Below are positions 1 through 11,462 of a stretch of 64,000 nt of DNA, in pieces. The notes beneath the pieces were generated by a model, which ran no database searches, was not told where the DNA came from, and worked only from the letters and a program-made list of their open reading frames with translations. Both the position numbers and the translations under genes were made by a program. The stretch covers positions 64,674,408 to 64,738,407 of the forward strand of contig CM070904.1 in NCBI GenBank assembly GCA_036417435.1, read 5' to 3'. Position 1 is the stretch's first letter; each line of letters starts with the position of its first letter. This stretch comes from Inia geoffrensis (lineage: Eukaryota; Chordata; Mammalia; Artiodactyla; Iniidae).

Positions 1-1198
1 CTCTTCTTAACTGTCTTTTTTCCAGATTCTCTCTGGTAAACTAGCCAGCCTACAGTTTAGCTCTTATGGAGCTACTAGCCTCTTCTTAATTGCTTACCAC
101 CAAAATCTTCATTATTTTTAGGAGTGCCCTTAGGTTTGAACTTTCCCACACTGTTTCAAATGCAGTAGGTTTCTTTGGGGAGTACTTTGGATCACTCTGT
201 TCTTATGGCCTGCCTCTGCCCCTGGGAAAAATCTCTGCAGTGGGGGTGGACACAGTGGTCTGCTTCTCTAGGATTGACACCCTTAGGTTATAAGCAGTAT
301 ATTGTGTTAGGGTAATAGTCTCATTTTGTTGGCTTGCCTTTCTCAACAGGGAATCTCCACCCTATGAGAAAGCTGGGGTAAGGGTAATTAGGGCACCAGT
401 ATCCCCAGCCTGGCATCCATCCTATGAGTGGAGACAGGTTGGAAAAAAGGGAATCACCAGCCTTTTGGCTACATTTACCAGGAAGTTAGCCTTTGCAACT
501 CAAGGCTGGCAGTGGGGTATGAGAAATGCTGGAGACATATTTCTCTTCCTGATGAGATACAATATCCCTTGACTAGGAGCTGGGAGAAGAGAGGGATCCC
601 CTGCTCCCATCTTCCTGGCCACATTCAAACATAGGAAAGCTTCAGTCACACTTACATGGGATCAGGTAGGGAGCAAGTTGGGGTGCAAGTTCCAAAGACT
701 CTGTTATTCCCAAGATTTAGTAGATTTTCTTGAAAAAAAAAAATGTATCTTCATTTTCTGTGTACCCTTGGGAGAATTTCCAGAGATTTTAAATGGTTGG
801 TTTTCTTAAAAATATATTTTTCACTTGTTGTTTAGCTAGGGAGTGAGTCCACGGAGTTCCACAGAAGCCATTCCAGAGGTAAAATTATCTTTCTCTGTGT
901 TCTTCATTTTAAACAATTTCCATGATTTGTTTTCAAGTTCACTGATCATTGTTTTTTGTTTGTAGTACCTAATTTTTTCATGAGTCCATCCACTGGATTT
1001 TTCTTTTCCAAAATTGTAGTTTTTAACTATAAAATTTTCTTTTAAAAAAAATAATTTCCACTTCTCTGCTAAGAGTGCTTACCTTTTCACTGGATCTAGC
1101 TTTTTTCCTTTACATCCTTGAACATGTATAAATAACTATTATGAAGTTCTTGTCTGGATTCTAACATATGGGTCATCTCTCAGTCCTCATTGCCTTTT
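1..1198. other. Unassigned; possible very old L1 sequence
   Basis: No gene is visible; open frames here are short and lack recognisable domains. The texture, with T-rich stretches and phrases such as gagtccacggagttccacag, reminds me of an old mammalian L1 5' region read on the minus strand. I cannot align it to a consensus, so this is only an impression. It would be the host sequence into which the L1 at 1199-1800 landed. Confidence 0.3.
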
Positions 1199-1800
1199 TT
1201 TAAAAAAATTGAACTGTAGTTAATTTACAATGTTTCAGGTGTACAGCAAAGTGATCGTTTTATATATATATGTATATATGCATATATATGTATATATGCA
1301 CACACAAGATATTGAATATAGTTCCCTGTCCTATTCTGGAGGTCCTTGTTGTTTGTCTATTTTATATATAGTAGCGTGTATCTGTTAATCCCAAACCTCT
1401 ACTAATTTATCCCCCCCTTCCCCTTTGGTGACCATAAGTTTGTTTTCTATGCAAGTCTATTTCTGTTTTATAAATAAGCTTCTTTGTATCATTTTTTAGA
1501 TTCCACGTATAAGTTATATCGTATGATATTTGTATTTCTCTGCCTGACTTACTTCACTTAGTATGATAATCTCTAGGTCCATCCATGTTGCTGAAAATGG
1601 CATTATTTCATTCTTTTTTATGGCTGAGTAATATTACATTGTATCTATGTACCACATCTTTATCCATTCATCTGTCAATGGACATTTAGCTTGTTTCTAT
1701 GTCTTGGCTGTTGTAAACAGTGCTGCTATGAACACTGGGGTGCATTTATCTTTTTGAACTGGAGTTTTCATCTCTTCTGGATATGTGCCCAGGATACGTG
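1199..1800 (-). mobile_element. L1 3' end, 5'-truncated, minus strand
   Basis: On the plus strand this reads as the reverse complement of an L1 3' end. It has the phrases gtatgataatctctaggtccatcca and tggctgagtaatattacattgtat, typical of the end of ORF2 and the 3'UTR, plus an internal AT/GT run (1260-1310). The flanks share attgccttytt (about 1189-1199 and 1810-1820), an imperfect target-site duplication. No coding capacity remains. Confidence 0.85.
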
Positions 1801-2660
1801 TCTATTGCCTTCTTAAAATTATTTGTTACATTATCTTGCTTCTTCACACATTTAGTAATTTTTTAATTTATTGCTGGAGATTGTAGGTGATGCATTAATA
1901 GGCAGTCCGAGTACTGTATTCTTCCTAGAAAAGGCATTGTGTTTTGTTCTAACACGTAGATAAATTATGGGAGATGCTCTTGATACTGCCAGTTTTCCTT
2001 TTGTTTTTTGTTTTGGGGCCATTTCAGTTTTATCCTCAGTCCTAAGGTATCACTTTTACTCTAGGGTGGGGTCTTTAATCCTAAAGTCTAATCTTTCTAG
2101 GGTCTCATTTGAATGCCCAATGTACTTAGTGAGGTTTCTCCACTTTGGATGAGCCAGCATTTCAGCAGCTTCAGCAATGTGTGGTCTCTGATATTTACAT
2201 TCAAGTTTCACTTGTACAGCATCTACTCTCTGTTAAGCCTCAGTGAGTTTTGTCCTGCTCTTGCACAACCCAACACTCATCTAGGACCATGCGAAAACCA
2301 TAAGTGTGTTTCTACACTCATCCCTGCACTGCTTCCTTCTCTCCATTATCCTGTTGCACAAAGTCTAGACACTTCAGTGAGTCCAAACTCAGATCTCTGA
2401 CTACTCAACTTACTAGTACTTCTGTTCTCTCCTTGGACACATCTTCCCTGTCCAAAAATTCTCCCAGGCAGAACACTGGAAACACTTGGGGCTCATTTTG
2501 TATTTCTCCTCTCTGAAGGGTCACAGAACCACACTGCTTGATATTCAATGGCTCAAACAGTATTGTAGGTTCTTACATGTAGGTTCTTACATTTTGTCCA
2601 ATTTTGTATTATTTAAGGCAGGAAGGTAAGTCTGGTACCTATTAGTCCATCACGATGAGA
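1801..2660. other. Unassigned; possible continuation of old L1
   Basis: Pyrimidine-rich, with no convincing open frame. The stretch around 2590-2665 (ggcaggaaggtaagtctggtacc, then agaagcagaag) resembles old L1 minus-strand sequence as I remember it. It would be the other half of the element interrupted at 1199-1800. The recognition is weak. Confidence 0.3.
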
Positions 2661-2831
2661 AGCAGAAGTCTCAGCAATTAGATATTTTAAAAGATTATGT
2701 TTGAATTCTTAGAAGATACCTGCATATAGTTAATACTAAGTCATAGTTTTTAAATAAATGTCCTCTCTTTTTACTACTTTTTATATTGGAGAAATAAGCC
2801 TAGGAAACAAAGTGGGATTGAGATTTAGAAT

Positions 2832-2985
2832 TATAACAAAACCCAGAAGCTCCAAATGGTAGCTCTGTGAGCTTAGAAAAATGTATTGGGCGCTCTAAGC
2901 TTCACTTGCTTTATCAGGAAAAAAAAATAATAAAAAGGAATTATAATACCTTCCTTCAAGGGTTGCTATGATTCTTAATTAAGGT
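2832..2985 (+). repeat. MIR SINE, degenerate
   Basis: A diverged MIR-like segment. It shows a gagctta..cttcacttgctttatcagg core, then an A-rich stretch and aattataataccttccttcaagggttgctatgatt, which corresponds to the MIR 3' half (ataataccta..agggttgttgtgagg). Heavily mutated, consistent with a Mesozoic-age SINE. Confidence 0.65.
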
Positions 2986-3052
2986 TGCGTGTGTATGTGT
3001 GTGCATGCACCTGTGTGTCTGTGTGGGTGTGCTTCTGTGTAAATACACAAAT
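2986..3052. repeat. GT-rich microsatellite
   Basis: Imperfect (GT)n: gcgtgtgtatgtgtgtgcatgcacctgtgtgtctgtgtgggtgtgc, in several interrupted runs. Confidence 0.8.
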
Positions 3053-3139
3053 ATATGTTATATAAAATGGTAGACTTTTAGGTATTTATTAGGAAAGTAT
3101 CATCAAGGAAAAAATATTTCGTGTGGGGGTTAAGAATGT

Positions 3140-3345
3140 AAAAGATGAAGAATGACAAGCCTGTGTTTGATTGCAGATCACTCTTGCTCATTCTGTGACC
3201 TTGAGTTACTTAACCTCCCTGAATAGTGGTGTTGCATATAGCAAATGAGCTAAAGGTACTATATACCTCAGATGAAAAGCAGGTATAAACCACTTAGTTC
3301 AGTGGTTGGCATAGAATAAGATCTCGATAAATTGTAACTATTATT
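3140..3345 (+). repeat. MIR SINE
   Basis: Carries the MIR core in order: tgtgaccttgagttacttaacctccctgaa, then tataccttcagatg-like sequence, then agttcagtggttggcatagaataagatctcgataaat. This parallels the canonical tgtgacctt..acttaacctc..agcacagtgcctggcacatag..caataaat layout. Diverged, with no open frame. Confidence 0.85.
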
Positions 3346-3879
3346 CTAACAGTTAATTCCTCTCAGAGAGCATATTTGACTACTACTTTTAAAATCTGTC
3401 TTGTCAGTTCACTTTTTATCCAAATAATAGCATTTCTAAAGCCAAGTCCCAGGGAAAAGGAAACCTGTTAGTATATCATATCCCTCAGTGATAAATGCCA
3501 TAGCTACTGGAGGTAAAGAGTAACCACGGCATAGGGGTTGCATATGGGCTCTGGCTCTCATATTGTCAGGGATGCCTAAAGGGATTAAGCTGAGTTGTGT
3601 GGAACCCACACTTGATAAAATGTTCTGAAGTTTCACCAAGATGCTGAAGAAAGTGATGAGAGATTCCCACATTCCCTGAGTAATAAATATGAAATCCAAA
3701 TATTCCCAGACGAGTTTTGATCAATCTTTGAGAGTCCATCTTCCTGATTATCATCAAGAGTCAATAGGGACTATATCTTCCTCTCCAATTTTCCCCATTA
3801 AAAAAAAAAAAAGTCTCTGCTATTCAGCCAATGGCTTAAAGCAAAACCATGAGTCATTCTTGATTTTTCTCCTTTACTG
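3346..3879. other. No recognised feature
   Basis: Intervening sequence. The ORFs of 60-90 codons on both strands have no domain, no splice context and no codon structure that I can defend. A short A12 tract lies near 3800. Confidence 0.6.
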
Positions 3880-4390
3880 ACTTCCTGCTCCAAACCACCG
3901 GTTCATGATGCTGACTCCACCTCCAAATGTATCCTAAATCCATCTATGCTTTCTGTATCTACTGTTATTTCCCAATACACCATCATCTTACATAGATGAC
4001 TACATGATTTCCTAGTGGCCCTTGGCACTTCCTCTCTTGCTTCCTACAATCCACTTAACCTCACAGCAGTCAGACTAATGCTTTTTTAAAATAAATCATA
4101 TCATGTCATACTCTGATTTAAAGGCTTCTGGTGTCTTTGAATTTCATTTAGAACAAACCCAAGCTCTCTACCAAGATCAATAAAGCCCTTGAGTCCTGTC
4201 CCGTCTACCTCCTTGATTTTGTTTCCTGTTACTCTCCCCGTCATTCATTACTCTTCAGTTATACTGAAATTTTGATTGTTTGGGTTTTTTCTCTGATTAT
4301 AGTTCCTACTCTGGGACCTCTACATTTGCTGTCCCCTCTAACTAGAATGCTCTTCTCTCAAATTTAACTTTATTTTTTACAAAGCAAGTT
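3880..4390 (+). mobile_element. L2 LINE fragment, upstream part
   Basis: Matches the pattern of the L2 3' region on the plus strand: cagtcagactaatgc, tcatatcatgtcatactctgatttaaaggcttctgg, then aagctctctaccaag, and ctctaactagaatgctcttctct. It continues into the L2 terminus at 5346-5615 after two intervening LTR-type insertions. It is non-coding remains of a very old LINE. Confidence 0.75.
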
Positions 4391-4745
4391 GCTATGGTCT
4401 GAACGTTTGCATCCCCCTCAAATTCATATGTTGAAACCAGATCCTCAGTGTGATGGTATTAGGAGGTGGGGCTTTAGGGGTGCTTAGGCAATGAGGGTGG
4501 GGCCCTCTTGAATGAGATTAGTGCTTTTACGAAACAGACCTGACCAAGCTGCCTAACCCTGTCCACCTGTGAAGATACAGGAAGAAGTCAGTAGTTTGTG
4601 ACTCAGAAATAGGACCCTCGCTCAAACACACTTGACAGCCTGATCTCGGACTTCCAGCCTCTAGACTGTGAAAAATAAATTTCTGTTGTCTATAACTACC
4701 TAGTCTATAGTATTCTGTTATAGCAACCTGAATGGACAAAGGCAC
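4391..4745 (+). mobile_element. MLT1-type MaLR solo LTR
   Basis: Opens with tgctatggtctgaacgtttgcatccccctcaaattcatatgttgaaacc. It continues with gtgatggtattaggaggtggggc and ends with gactgtgaaaaataaatttctgttgtctataac..tagtattctgttatagcaacctgaatggac. This is the layout of a MaLR (ERVL-related) MLT1 LTR, including the AATAAA signal near 4673. No internal region accompanies it, so it is a solo LTR. It interrupts the L2. Confidence 0.85.
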
Positions 4746-5345
4746 TAGATGTGTGTTTTCTATCATTGCCATAACAAATTAACACAGACTAAGTACTTTA
4801 AAACAACACAAACTTATTATCTTACAGCTCCATAGGTCAGAAGTCTGGTATAGGTTTCACTGGAATAAAATCAAAGATATCAGCAGGCTGCATTTCTTTC
4901 TGGAGGTTCCAAGGGAGAATCTGTTTCCTGGTCATTTGGGTTGTTGACAAAATTCAGTTCCCTACAGCTGTATAACTGAGGTCCCTATTTTCTTGCAGCC
5001 TGTGAGCTGAGGGCTGTTCTCAGCTTCTAGGGGCTGCTGCATTGCTTGGCTCCTCACCCTCCTTCTCCGTCTTCATCGTCAGCAATAGCTGATCGACTCC
5101 TTGTCTGGTCTCATCTCTCTGACCCACACTCCTGCCTCCCTCTTCTGTTTTTAGGACTCACATGATTAGATTGGGTCCTTCCAGGATAATCTCCCTATCT
5201 CAGAGTCCTTCAATTTAATCACATCTGCAAATTCTCTTTTACCATGTACAGTAACATATTCACAGGTTTTGAGGATGGAGCCATGGACACCGCCTACCAC
5301 ACTGGTTTATTCCCATTAGTTGGATCTCAGCAAAATGTGACCTCC
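4746..5345 (-). mobile_element. LTR-like repeat (ERVL/MaLR type), minus strand
   Basis: Contains ctatcattgccataacaaattaacacagact, then ctttaaaacaacacaaacttattatcttacagctc and gtaacatattcacaggttttgaggatggagcc. It shares order and wording with a second copy at 44180-44670, so it is an interspersed family. The poly-adenylation end appears to lie at the low-coordinate side (ttattatcttacag), suggesting minus orientation. The subfamily is not resolved. Confidence 0.55.
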
Positions 5346-5615
5346 ATAATGAAATCATCTCACTCACATCAACAGTCATTCTCTACTACATCCCTGTAGT
5401 ATATTTCTTTCAAATCATGTCTTGCTCTGAAAGATCTTGCATCATTTATCTGCTCACTTATTGTTATCTCACCTCACTGGGATGTAATTTTTATGAGGAC
5501 AGATATGTTTTCTACTTGTTCACTTTCTTATCCCCAGCAACCAAAAGAGTACTAGGCCTACAGAAGATCTCAGCAACTCATTTTGAGTTGAATGAGTGAA
5601 TGAATGAATGGTTTT
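5346..5615 (+). mobile_element. L2 LINE 3' terminus
   Basis: Continues the L2 begun at 3880: cactgggatgtaatttttatgaggacagatatgtt corresponds to the L2 'actgtgagctccttgagggcaggga' zone. It is followed by cttatccccagcaaccaaaagagtactaggc, and the element ends in (gaat)n at about 5590-5610, the characteristic L2 tail. Confidence 0.75.
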
Positions 5616-6149
5616 AATTGTTACTGTTCAAAACTCCATGGTTACTTTGGTGGAAACAGTTCTGTTAACTCTTGATGGGGTATATTATTAAACTCACTAC
5701 CCAGTTATTTCCTGATCTATTCAAAGCCATTTTTAATTCCTTCTAACTGAATTTCTGCATTTCTCCCATTTGACTCCTACCACCCAAAACAGAACTGGAA
5801 AATTTTACATTTTCAATTTGCTTACTCAGACAGTAAGATATAATGCCTTTCTTATGAAATCATTTAAAATCTGCTTTCCTGGTCATAACTTCCCATTAAG
5901 TTTCTAAAATGATTTCAAGTTCTTGGATGTAAAAGTCACTGAGTCAATGCAAAATATTATTTTTATCTTCTTTGCCTAGAAGTAACCTCAAAACTGCTGT
6001 AACAGCTCATGTAACTGTAAAGGTATATGAAATCTCTCTGGGAATTATCAGTCCATGTTTAGCATAAAGGTTGACATTATTTCCTTAATACCTTGAATAT
6101 CTATTCTGTTTCAGCATAAGAATAATTCTGTATCCTTAACTTTTTTATT
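5616..6149. other. No recognised feature
   Basis: Intervening non-coding sequence. I see no supported gene, RNA or mobile element. Confidence 0.6.
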
Positions 6150-6305
6150 TGAAAGCAGGTTCTTTTTGTAAATGAGAAAAACTAGGCCTCATGGAGGTTA
6201 AGTTACCGGCTTGTATTTATGTAGCAAGTTACTGGCAGAACAAGCATCATAATCCAGGAATGCTAGCTTCCAGTCCAGTGTTCCTCCCACTACACTCCAC
6301 TGCCT
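6150..6305 (-). repeat. MIR SINE, minus strand
   Basis: Reverse-complement MIR: aatgagaaaaactaggcctcatggaggttaagttacc, then gcaagttactggcagaacaagcat, then ccagtccagtgttcctcccactacactccactgcctc. These are the inverted MIR core and head in the expected order. Confidence 0.8.
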
Positions 6306-7342
6306 CAATGCAACTGGGAAGCCATGCAATGAATTGCAAAGACTCGTTTATAAATAATTTAAGATGAAAAGCAATAAAAAAAAGTCCAGATTTAATTTGT
6401 AAAGTGGCAAGGTGGTAGGAAGATTACTGAATGGCCTTTGTCCTTAACGTGTAATAACGTTGGACTTCTAAATGTCACTCAGTAAAAGAACAAAGCCCAG
6501 ATACTTCTAGGTTGTAACTGCAATCTTAAGACTAGTTAGCAACTTCAATTATAATTGTAGGACCAACTCATTTCATGTATAATCATTCTCGGCTCTGTTT
6601 TTCTGACATGATCTGCAAGCATTCATTGCTGCAGGTGAGGCCACAGAACAGGTGGAGGCAACAGCCAGTTTGCCCATGTCCAGGCTTGGCCAGGTTGTTG
6701 CTGAGATATCACACAGCAGCCCACACATTCACAAATACACACAAACACAGGTGGCCTCATTATTTGCATTCTGATCACCTTATATTGAACAATCAAGGGA
6801 GCAAGTCTGGTGATGGTAAGATTAGAAATTTACTCAATACAATGTTGAATTAATGTCTGCATACGGCTTCAAGCTATGTGAAATGTCATTTCATTGTTAG
6901 TTTCTTTAATTAAATACATATCTGTTTATGACCTATTATATGTTTGGAACAAAACTGTTTTGAGTTTGAAGATTTCCTTTCCAGGTCAAGCCATCAACTC
7001 AGCACAAGTGGTAACTCTCCTTTTTGAAATTCCATTTTCCTTTAATTCATTACACCTGTCCCTAATTTTCTCCAAAGATTCTGTCCACTCTTGGTCACCT
7101 TTTTCTCCTATCTCTTCTTACTCATTGAAATGCTGTTGACCCGCAGGGTACTGAGAGCCTACGTGGCTTCCTCAGGCAAGCACAAATGATAGCACTGAAA
7201 ATACCACCCATAAACTGTTTAGTTCCCAGCTTTCTCGCATCCTGAGCCCACCTTCTTTTTATAGGGTCAGTTTCATTGGTGGCCTTACTAGCATGCTGAT
7301 AGTCCAAGATGGATATCTTAAAGCTACCCTGAGCTCTTTGTT
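6306..7342. other. No recognised feature
   Basis: Mixed-composition sequence. Around 6590-6780 the base composition is more even than its AT-rich surroundings, which could reflect an old conserved non-coding element, but nothing in the sequence proves it. Open frames of 61-92 codons are unsupported. Confidence 0.55.
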
Positions 7343-7795
7343 ATGGGTTGAAATGCATCTCCCCCCAAAAGATATGTTGAAATCCCAATTCCCGGTACCT
7401 CAGAATATGGCCTAATTTGGAAAGTCTTTGTAGATGTATCAAGTTAAGATGAGGTCATTATGGTGTGCTCTAATCCAATATGCTTGGTGTCCTTATAAGA
7501 AGGCAGGGAATATGGATAGAGACGCATGGTCTTGTCATCACCACAATGTGATGACAAGAGGCAGAGACAGGAGTGATGCAGCCAGCCGAGGAGGGCCAAA
7601 GATCAATGGCAACCACCGGAAGCTAGGAAGAAGCAAGAAAGGATTCTAGCCAGAGTCTTAGAGGGAGCATGGCCCTACTGACACCCTAATTTCAGATTTG
7701 TAAATTCCAGAACTGTGAGAGAATAAAGTTCTGTTGTTCCTAAGCCACCAGGTTTGCAGTTCTTTGTTACGGCAGCCCAGGAAACTAATACATTC
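7343..7795 (+). mobile_element. MaLR-like LTR
   Basis: Begins ttatgggttgaaatgcatctccccccaaaagatatgttgaaatcc. It continues with ggtacctcagaatatggcctaatttgg, aagatgaggtcatta and ctaatccaatatgcttggtgtccttataagaaggc. It ends with agaactgtgagagaataaagttctgttgttcctaagccaccaggtttgcagttctttgttacggcagcccaggaaactaatac. This is the familiar mammalian LTR layout with an AATAAA near 7722. The exact subfamily is uncertain. No internal retroviral sequence is attached. Confidence 0.7.
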
Positions 7796-8127
7796 TTCTT
7801 CTCTCCTATCCGGCAGCTTCTGTTTCCTATGTTTAATTGCTCCCCAAATCTCACGAAGCTTACATCTATCTCACTGTGAAAAAAATTCAGGAAACACTTT
7901 TCTGATGCTTCTATTAATTTCAAACGAATGTTTTAATCCATTAGATCAAGTAAGTGTTTCACACATAATCAAAGTGGAAGGGGAAGAACTGGAGAGATTT
8001 TACATGCCGGATTAATAGTAAAACTATTGGTTTTATGGTTTTATAAACTATGGTTTATAAATATCCCTCCTCCATTTTTACCAAAGTTTAACAATATACA
8101 GGGGGAGAAGCTGAATGGTAATGTTTT
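7796..8127. other. No recognised feature
   Basis: Short unassigned spacer between the LTR-like repeat and the first CHR SINE. Confidence 0.6.
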
Positions 8128-8141
8128 AAAATCACATCCCA

Positions 8142-8331
8142 GGGCTTCCCTGGTGGCGCCGTGGCTGAGAGTCCGCCTGCCGATGCAGGGGACACGGGTT
8201 TGTGCCCCGGTCTGGAAAGATCCCACATGCCGCGGAGCGGCTGGGCCCGTGAGCCATGGCCGCTGAGCCTGCGCGTCCGGAGCCTGTGCTCCGCAACGGG
8301 AGAGGCCACAACAGCGAGAGGCCCGCGTACT

Positions 8332-8364
<33 letters not shown>
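8142..8364 (+). mobile_element. CHR-family SINE, young copy
   Basis: A tRNA-derived SINE of the cetacean CHR type. The head gggcttccctggtggcgcc overlaps the pol III A box. A B-box-like ggtttgtgcc follows near 8198, then the body to gaggcccgcgtactgc and an A tail of about 30. It is bounded by a perfect 14-bp duplication aaaatcacatccca (8128-8141 and 8361-8374), so the insertion is well preserved. Open frames through it are accidental. Confidence 0.95.
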
Positions 8365-8367
<3 letters not shown>

Positions 8368-8374
8368 CATCCCA

Positions 8375-8645
8375 AATTAATCATGCTGTTTGGGTTAGAC
8401 ATTTAATAATCCACAGGCAGGAGGCAAGAATTGCTAAATTCTTGAAGACTTTTCAGACCCAAATTCTGGGCTTTTACTTGTGAGTGAAATATCTTAAGTG
8501 TTCAAGGAAGTGTAAATAGTTTATATGTTTTAATACTGCTATTTGAAAAGCTTAATAACATAGTAAGACTGTCAGGCTACCCACAGAAATACAAAAATTG
8601 ATAGTTCTGGAAAAGTAAGAAAGATGAAAACACACACCCTGGTTC
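8375..8645. other. No recognised feature
   Basis: Unassigned spacer before the solo LTR. I could not place the LTR's 5' boundary exactly, so part of this may belong to it. Confidence 0.5.
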
Positions 8646-9280
8646 TAGTCTGTTGATAGTAAATGCCATGAAAATGTGAAACTGTTTGGCAAAAAGGTAA
8701 GCAAACCTGGAAATGCTACATTAATTCCTCTGTAGAATTCAGGCAATGCCTTAGCTGACTCTCATCCAGAGATGATTTTGACATAGATTCTCTCCTTGGC
8801 CAAACTCTACTCAGGCTCCTTTGAGGTCTTTTTCAATAAGGCCTTAACTTTTGGACTTCTGTGTTCACCTCTGCCTTGCCCAATTTTAGCAAGAATCCTG
8901 CTAAGTCACTTTATCCAGAATCTCCCATCCCCCATATCTGACCACCTTCAATATCTAATCAGGTTCCTCATCTTCTTCCATCCTCCATGTGATGTCTGAT
9001 CACCTGACCTGCCTCCAGCAAGAATCCTGTTAGGTCAGGTTAGCCAGAATCCCTCCTTATCCTTCATGCTTCCTCTTAGTAATTTTTCATCCACTGACCT
9101 CTACCCTGCTCTTTGTCTATAAATTTCCACTTTTCTTTGTTGTACTCAGAGTTGAGCCCAATCTCTCTCCCCTACTGCAAAACCCCATTACAGTGGTCTT
9201 TATTACTATTGTCATAGTTCTTTCTTGAATAAAGTCTGCCTTACTCTCTTTAACAGTGTCATGAATCAATTTCTTTAACA
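8646..9280 (+). mobile_element. Gammaretrovirus-type (ERV1) solo LTR
   Basis: The 3' part has LTR features in order: a TATA-like tctataaatttcc (about 9115), gttgtactcagagttgagcccaatctctctcccctactgcaa, an AATAAA at about 9226, and an end at ctttaaca (9280). A direct internal repeat (agcaagaatcctgctaagtca..ccagaatctccc near 8890, and agcaagaatcctgttaggtca..ccagaatccctcc near 9018) resembles U3 enhancer-type repeats. No internal region follows, so it is a solo LTR. The 5' boundary is approximate. Confidence 0.7.
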
Positions 9281-11165
9281 TCTTAAGGAAATGAAGTTGC
9301 CTTTATGGTCAAGTTGCAGATGTTGCTGAAAATGAGATAAATCAGCAGTGTTTATTCTAATGACTAGCTCAAATCAGTTGCAATGGATGAATCATTATTG
9401 ATATATTATAAAAATGTATTGATCTACTAATAGATACCAGACTGAAGATAAAATTGTAAGCAAGACAAATTCCCTGCTTTCCTGGAAACTACATTCTGAT
9501 GGGGATCTAAATTAAAAGGCATTGGTCCATTAGAAAGGGGTTGGGTGGGAGAGAGAAAAGAGGATGTTATGAGGGGTTAAACTTAGATTGATGGGATCTT
9601 TAGGGATTCAGCAACTAGAATTTGGGGAGTGTGTAACAGATGATCTAGGAAATATGCTGATAAGGAGGGGAAAATCCTGCAGGTAAATTTGACTTCTGCA
9701 AAATTCTACCCAAGGTCTGCTTTATAGCTTCCTTCTTCTAGTAAGATACTTATGAGACTAATGTAAGCAATGAATTAAATGTAAGACATGATCCCTAGTC
9801 AAAAGGGCTTTACTAAAAAACAAACCAAACCAAATCCCTCGAAACTGAATGTGAATTTTTCTTCAAAGTCAGATTTGGAGAGTTACACATTTTGATTAGT
9901 TGGCCTCCTGTCTTTTCTTTCTTTGTTGTATCCTCAGTTTCATTCAAATGAGTTTAATATTTGAATACAGAATTCAAAAAGACCAAGAAATCAGAGCAGT
10001 AATAGATAAGTATGTGACACTACCTATGAAAAGACATCACTGCCAGACTACCATCAGCTGGTACTGTTTTGACTTATTTTCCCAGCAGTGATCGTGTATT
10101 ACACAGATGCACCCTTTCCCTGCTTTATAGATTTTTGGAAATTCGCTGGGGTCAGGGGAGTTAGGGGCTGGCCAGGGGATAGCCAGCTTGGTTAATCCTC
10201 AACTTGGTTAAGGAGTGGCAATTTGTTGACTACAGATCTTACGTGCAACACAGCCTGCTTTTTGTTTCTTTTTTAATTAGAAAAAAGGAGCTGAAACAAA
10301 TGGATTTTGAATCTACACATAAAATATATTTTGTCATGCATGCCTCAGCCATTAGAACATGGATCTGTAGTTCCACCCTCTAGGTTTGAAAATAATCTGC
10401 TGGTCATGCCCCTAGGGTCTATAGAGGTTGTACATATTTACACAGTATTTGTTCCCTAAACTGGGAGAACTTTTGAATTAAGCATGGGTAAAATGCAACA
10501 AAATTAATTCAAGAAATGTGCAATTCAGTGTACAGTGACTACCCTGGAAAGTAAGGGAAGAAAACAAAAGTGACCAAAGCTTTGTTAATAAGCGGCTGTG
10601 AATATTTGTTTTTCTATGCATCTCATCTGTCAATGGGATTATTTCTCTAATTAAGTCAGCATAATAAAATAAAACTCTCCATTTATAGCACAGTATAAAA
10701 GTAGGCTCTCACACTGAGACAAAGTAAGGCTTCAGCAAAAGCAGGTTGATAATTCAGCAAGCTTTCTCCATCGTCTATTCAGAATGCCATAATTCAAACA
10801 TGTCCAGATATTTATCATCATGCATTTATGTCTGACCCAGATTTACTGCTCTTTACTGTCACTTTTCCATGGTTTCTTGGCTTGAACTGATAAAGAAAAA
10901 TACCGAATGAAGACAGCCTTCAGCTCCCCTTCCCCTACCTTGTCAAATATTCATTTGGGAATGAACATTGCTGGAAAAATAAGCAAGCAAGGTCTGAAAA
11001 TGTGAAATCGTTCTACAAATCCTCTGACATCTTGCACTGTTCTTTTGGGAACTGCTTTTAATAGTTATAGGGTTAATGGGACTATTTGGTTCTGACACAT
11101 GCCTTCCAAATTCAAAACCTGCTTGACTTGCTACTAAAATCCCACTCGGACCATTTTTTCCTTTC
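9281..11165. other. No recognised feature
   Basis: AT-rich single-copy-looking sequence of about 1.9 kb. The segment around 10490-10720 lacks obvious repeat texture and includes cacagtataaaagtagg (about 10690), a chance TATA-like string. No splice-bounded open frame is convincing. Confidence 0.5.
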
Positions 11166-11189
11166 TTTTTTTTTTTTTTTTTTTTTTTT
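11166..11189. repeat. Poly-T tract
   Basis: About 24 uninterrupted T residues, immediately 5' of the target-site duplication of the CHR SINE at 11208. Confidence 0.9.
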
Positions 11190-11207
11190 CAAAAGATTGT
11201 TTGGGGG

Positions 11208-11395
11208 GCTTCCCTGGTGGCGCAGTGGTTGAGAGTCCGCCTGCCGATGCAGGGGATACGGGTTCGTGCCCCGGTCTGGGAGGATCCCACATGCCGCGGA
11301 GCGGCTGGGCCCGTGAGCCATGGCCGCTGAGCCTGCGCGTCCGGAGCCTGTGCTCCGCAACGGGAGAGGCCACAGCAGTGAGAGGCCCGCATACC

Positions 11396-11440
<45 letters not shown>
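11208..11440 (+). mobile_element. CHR-family SINE, very young copy
   Basis: A complete CHR SINE. The A box tggcgcagtgg is at 11218-11228 and the B box ggttcgtgccc at 11261-11271. The body runs to gcataccgc, followed by an uninterrupted A tail of 43. The perfect TSD tcaaaagattgtttggggg (11189-11207 and 11443-11461) frames it. The pure tail and intact promoter boxes make this the freshest-looking insertion in the window. Confidence 0.96.
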
Positions 11441-11443
<3 letters not shown>

Positions 11444-11462
11444 CAAAAGATTGTTTGGGGGG

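Noticed and set aside
8088..8483. Several overlapping frames with poly-K or poly-F runs
   Set aside because: Frames through a CHR SINE and its A tail. The same frames recur at the 11.2, 13.1, 17.5, 35.3 and 38.2 kb copies.
10680..10720. TATA-like cagtataaaagtagg as a promoter
   Set aside because: Isolated string in AT-rich DNA with no downstream open frame or exon-like sequence.
11218..11271. A and B boxes as a real tRNA gene
   Set aside because: They belong to the tRNA-derived head of the SINE; no cloverleaf or anticodon stem of a functional tRNA is formed by the surrounding sequence.
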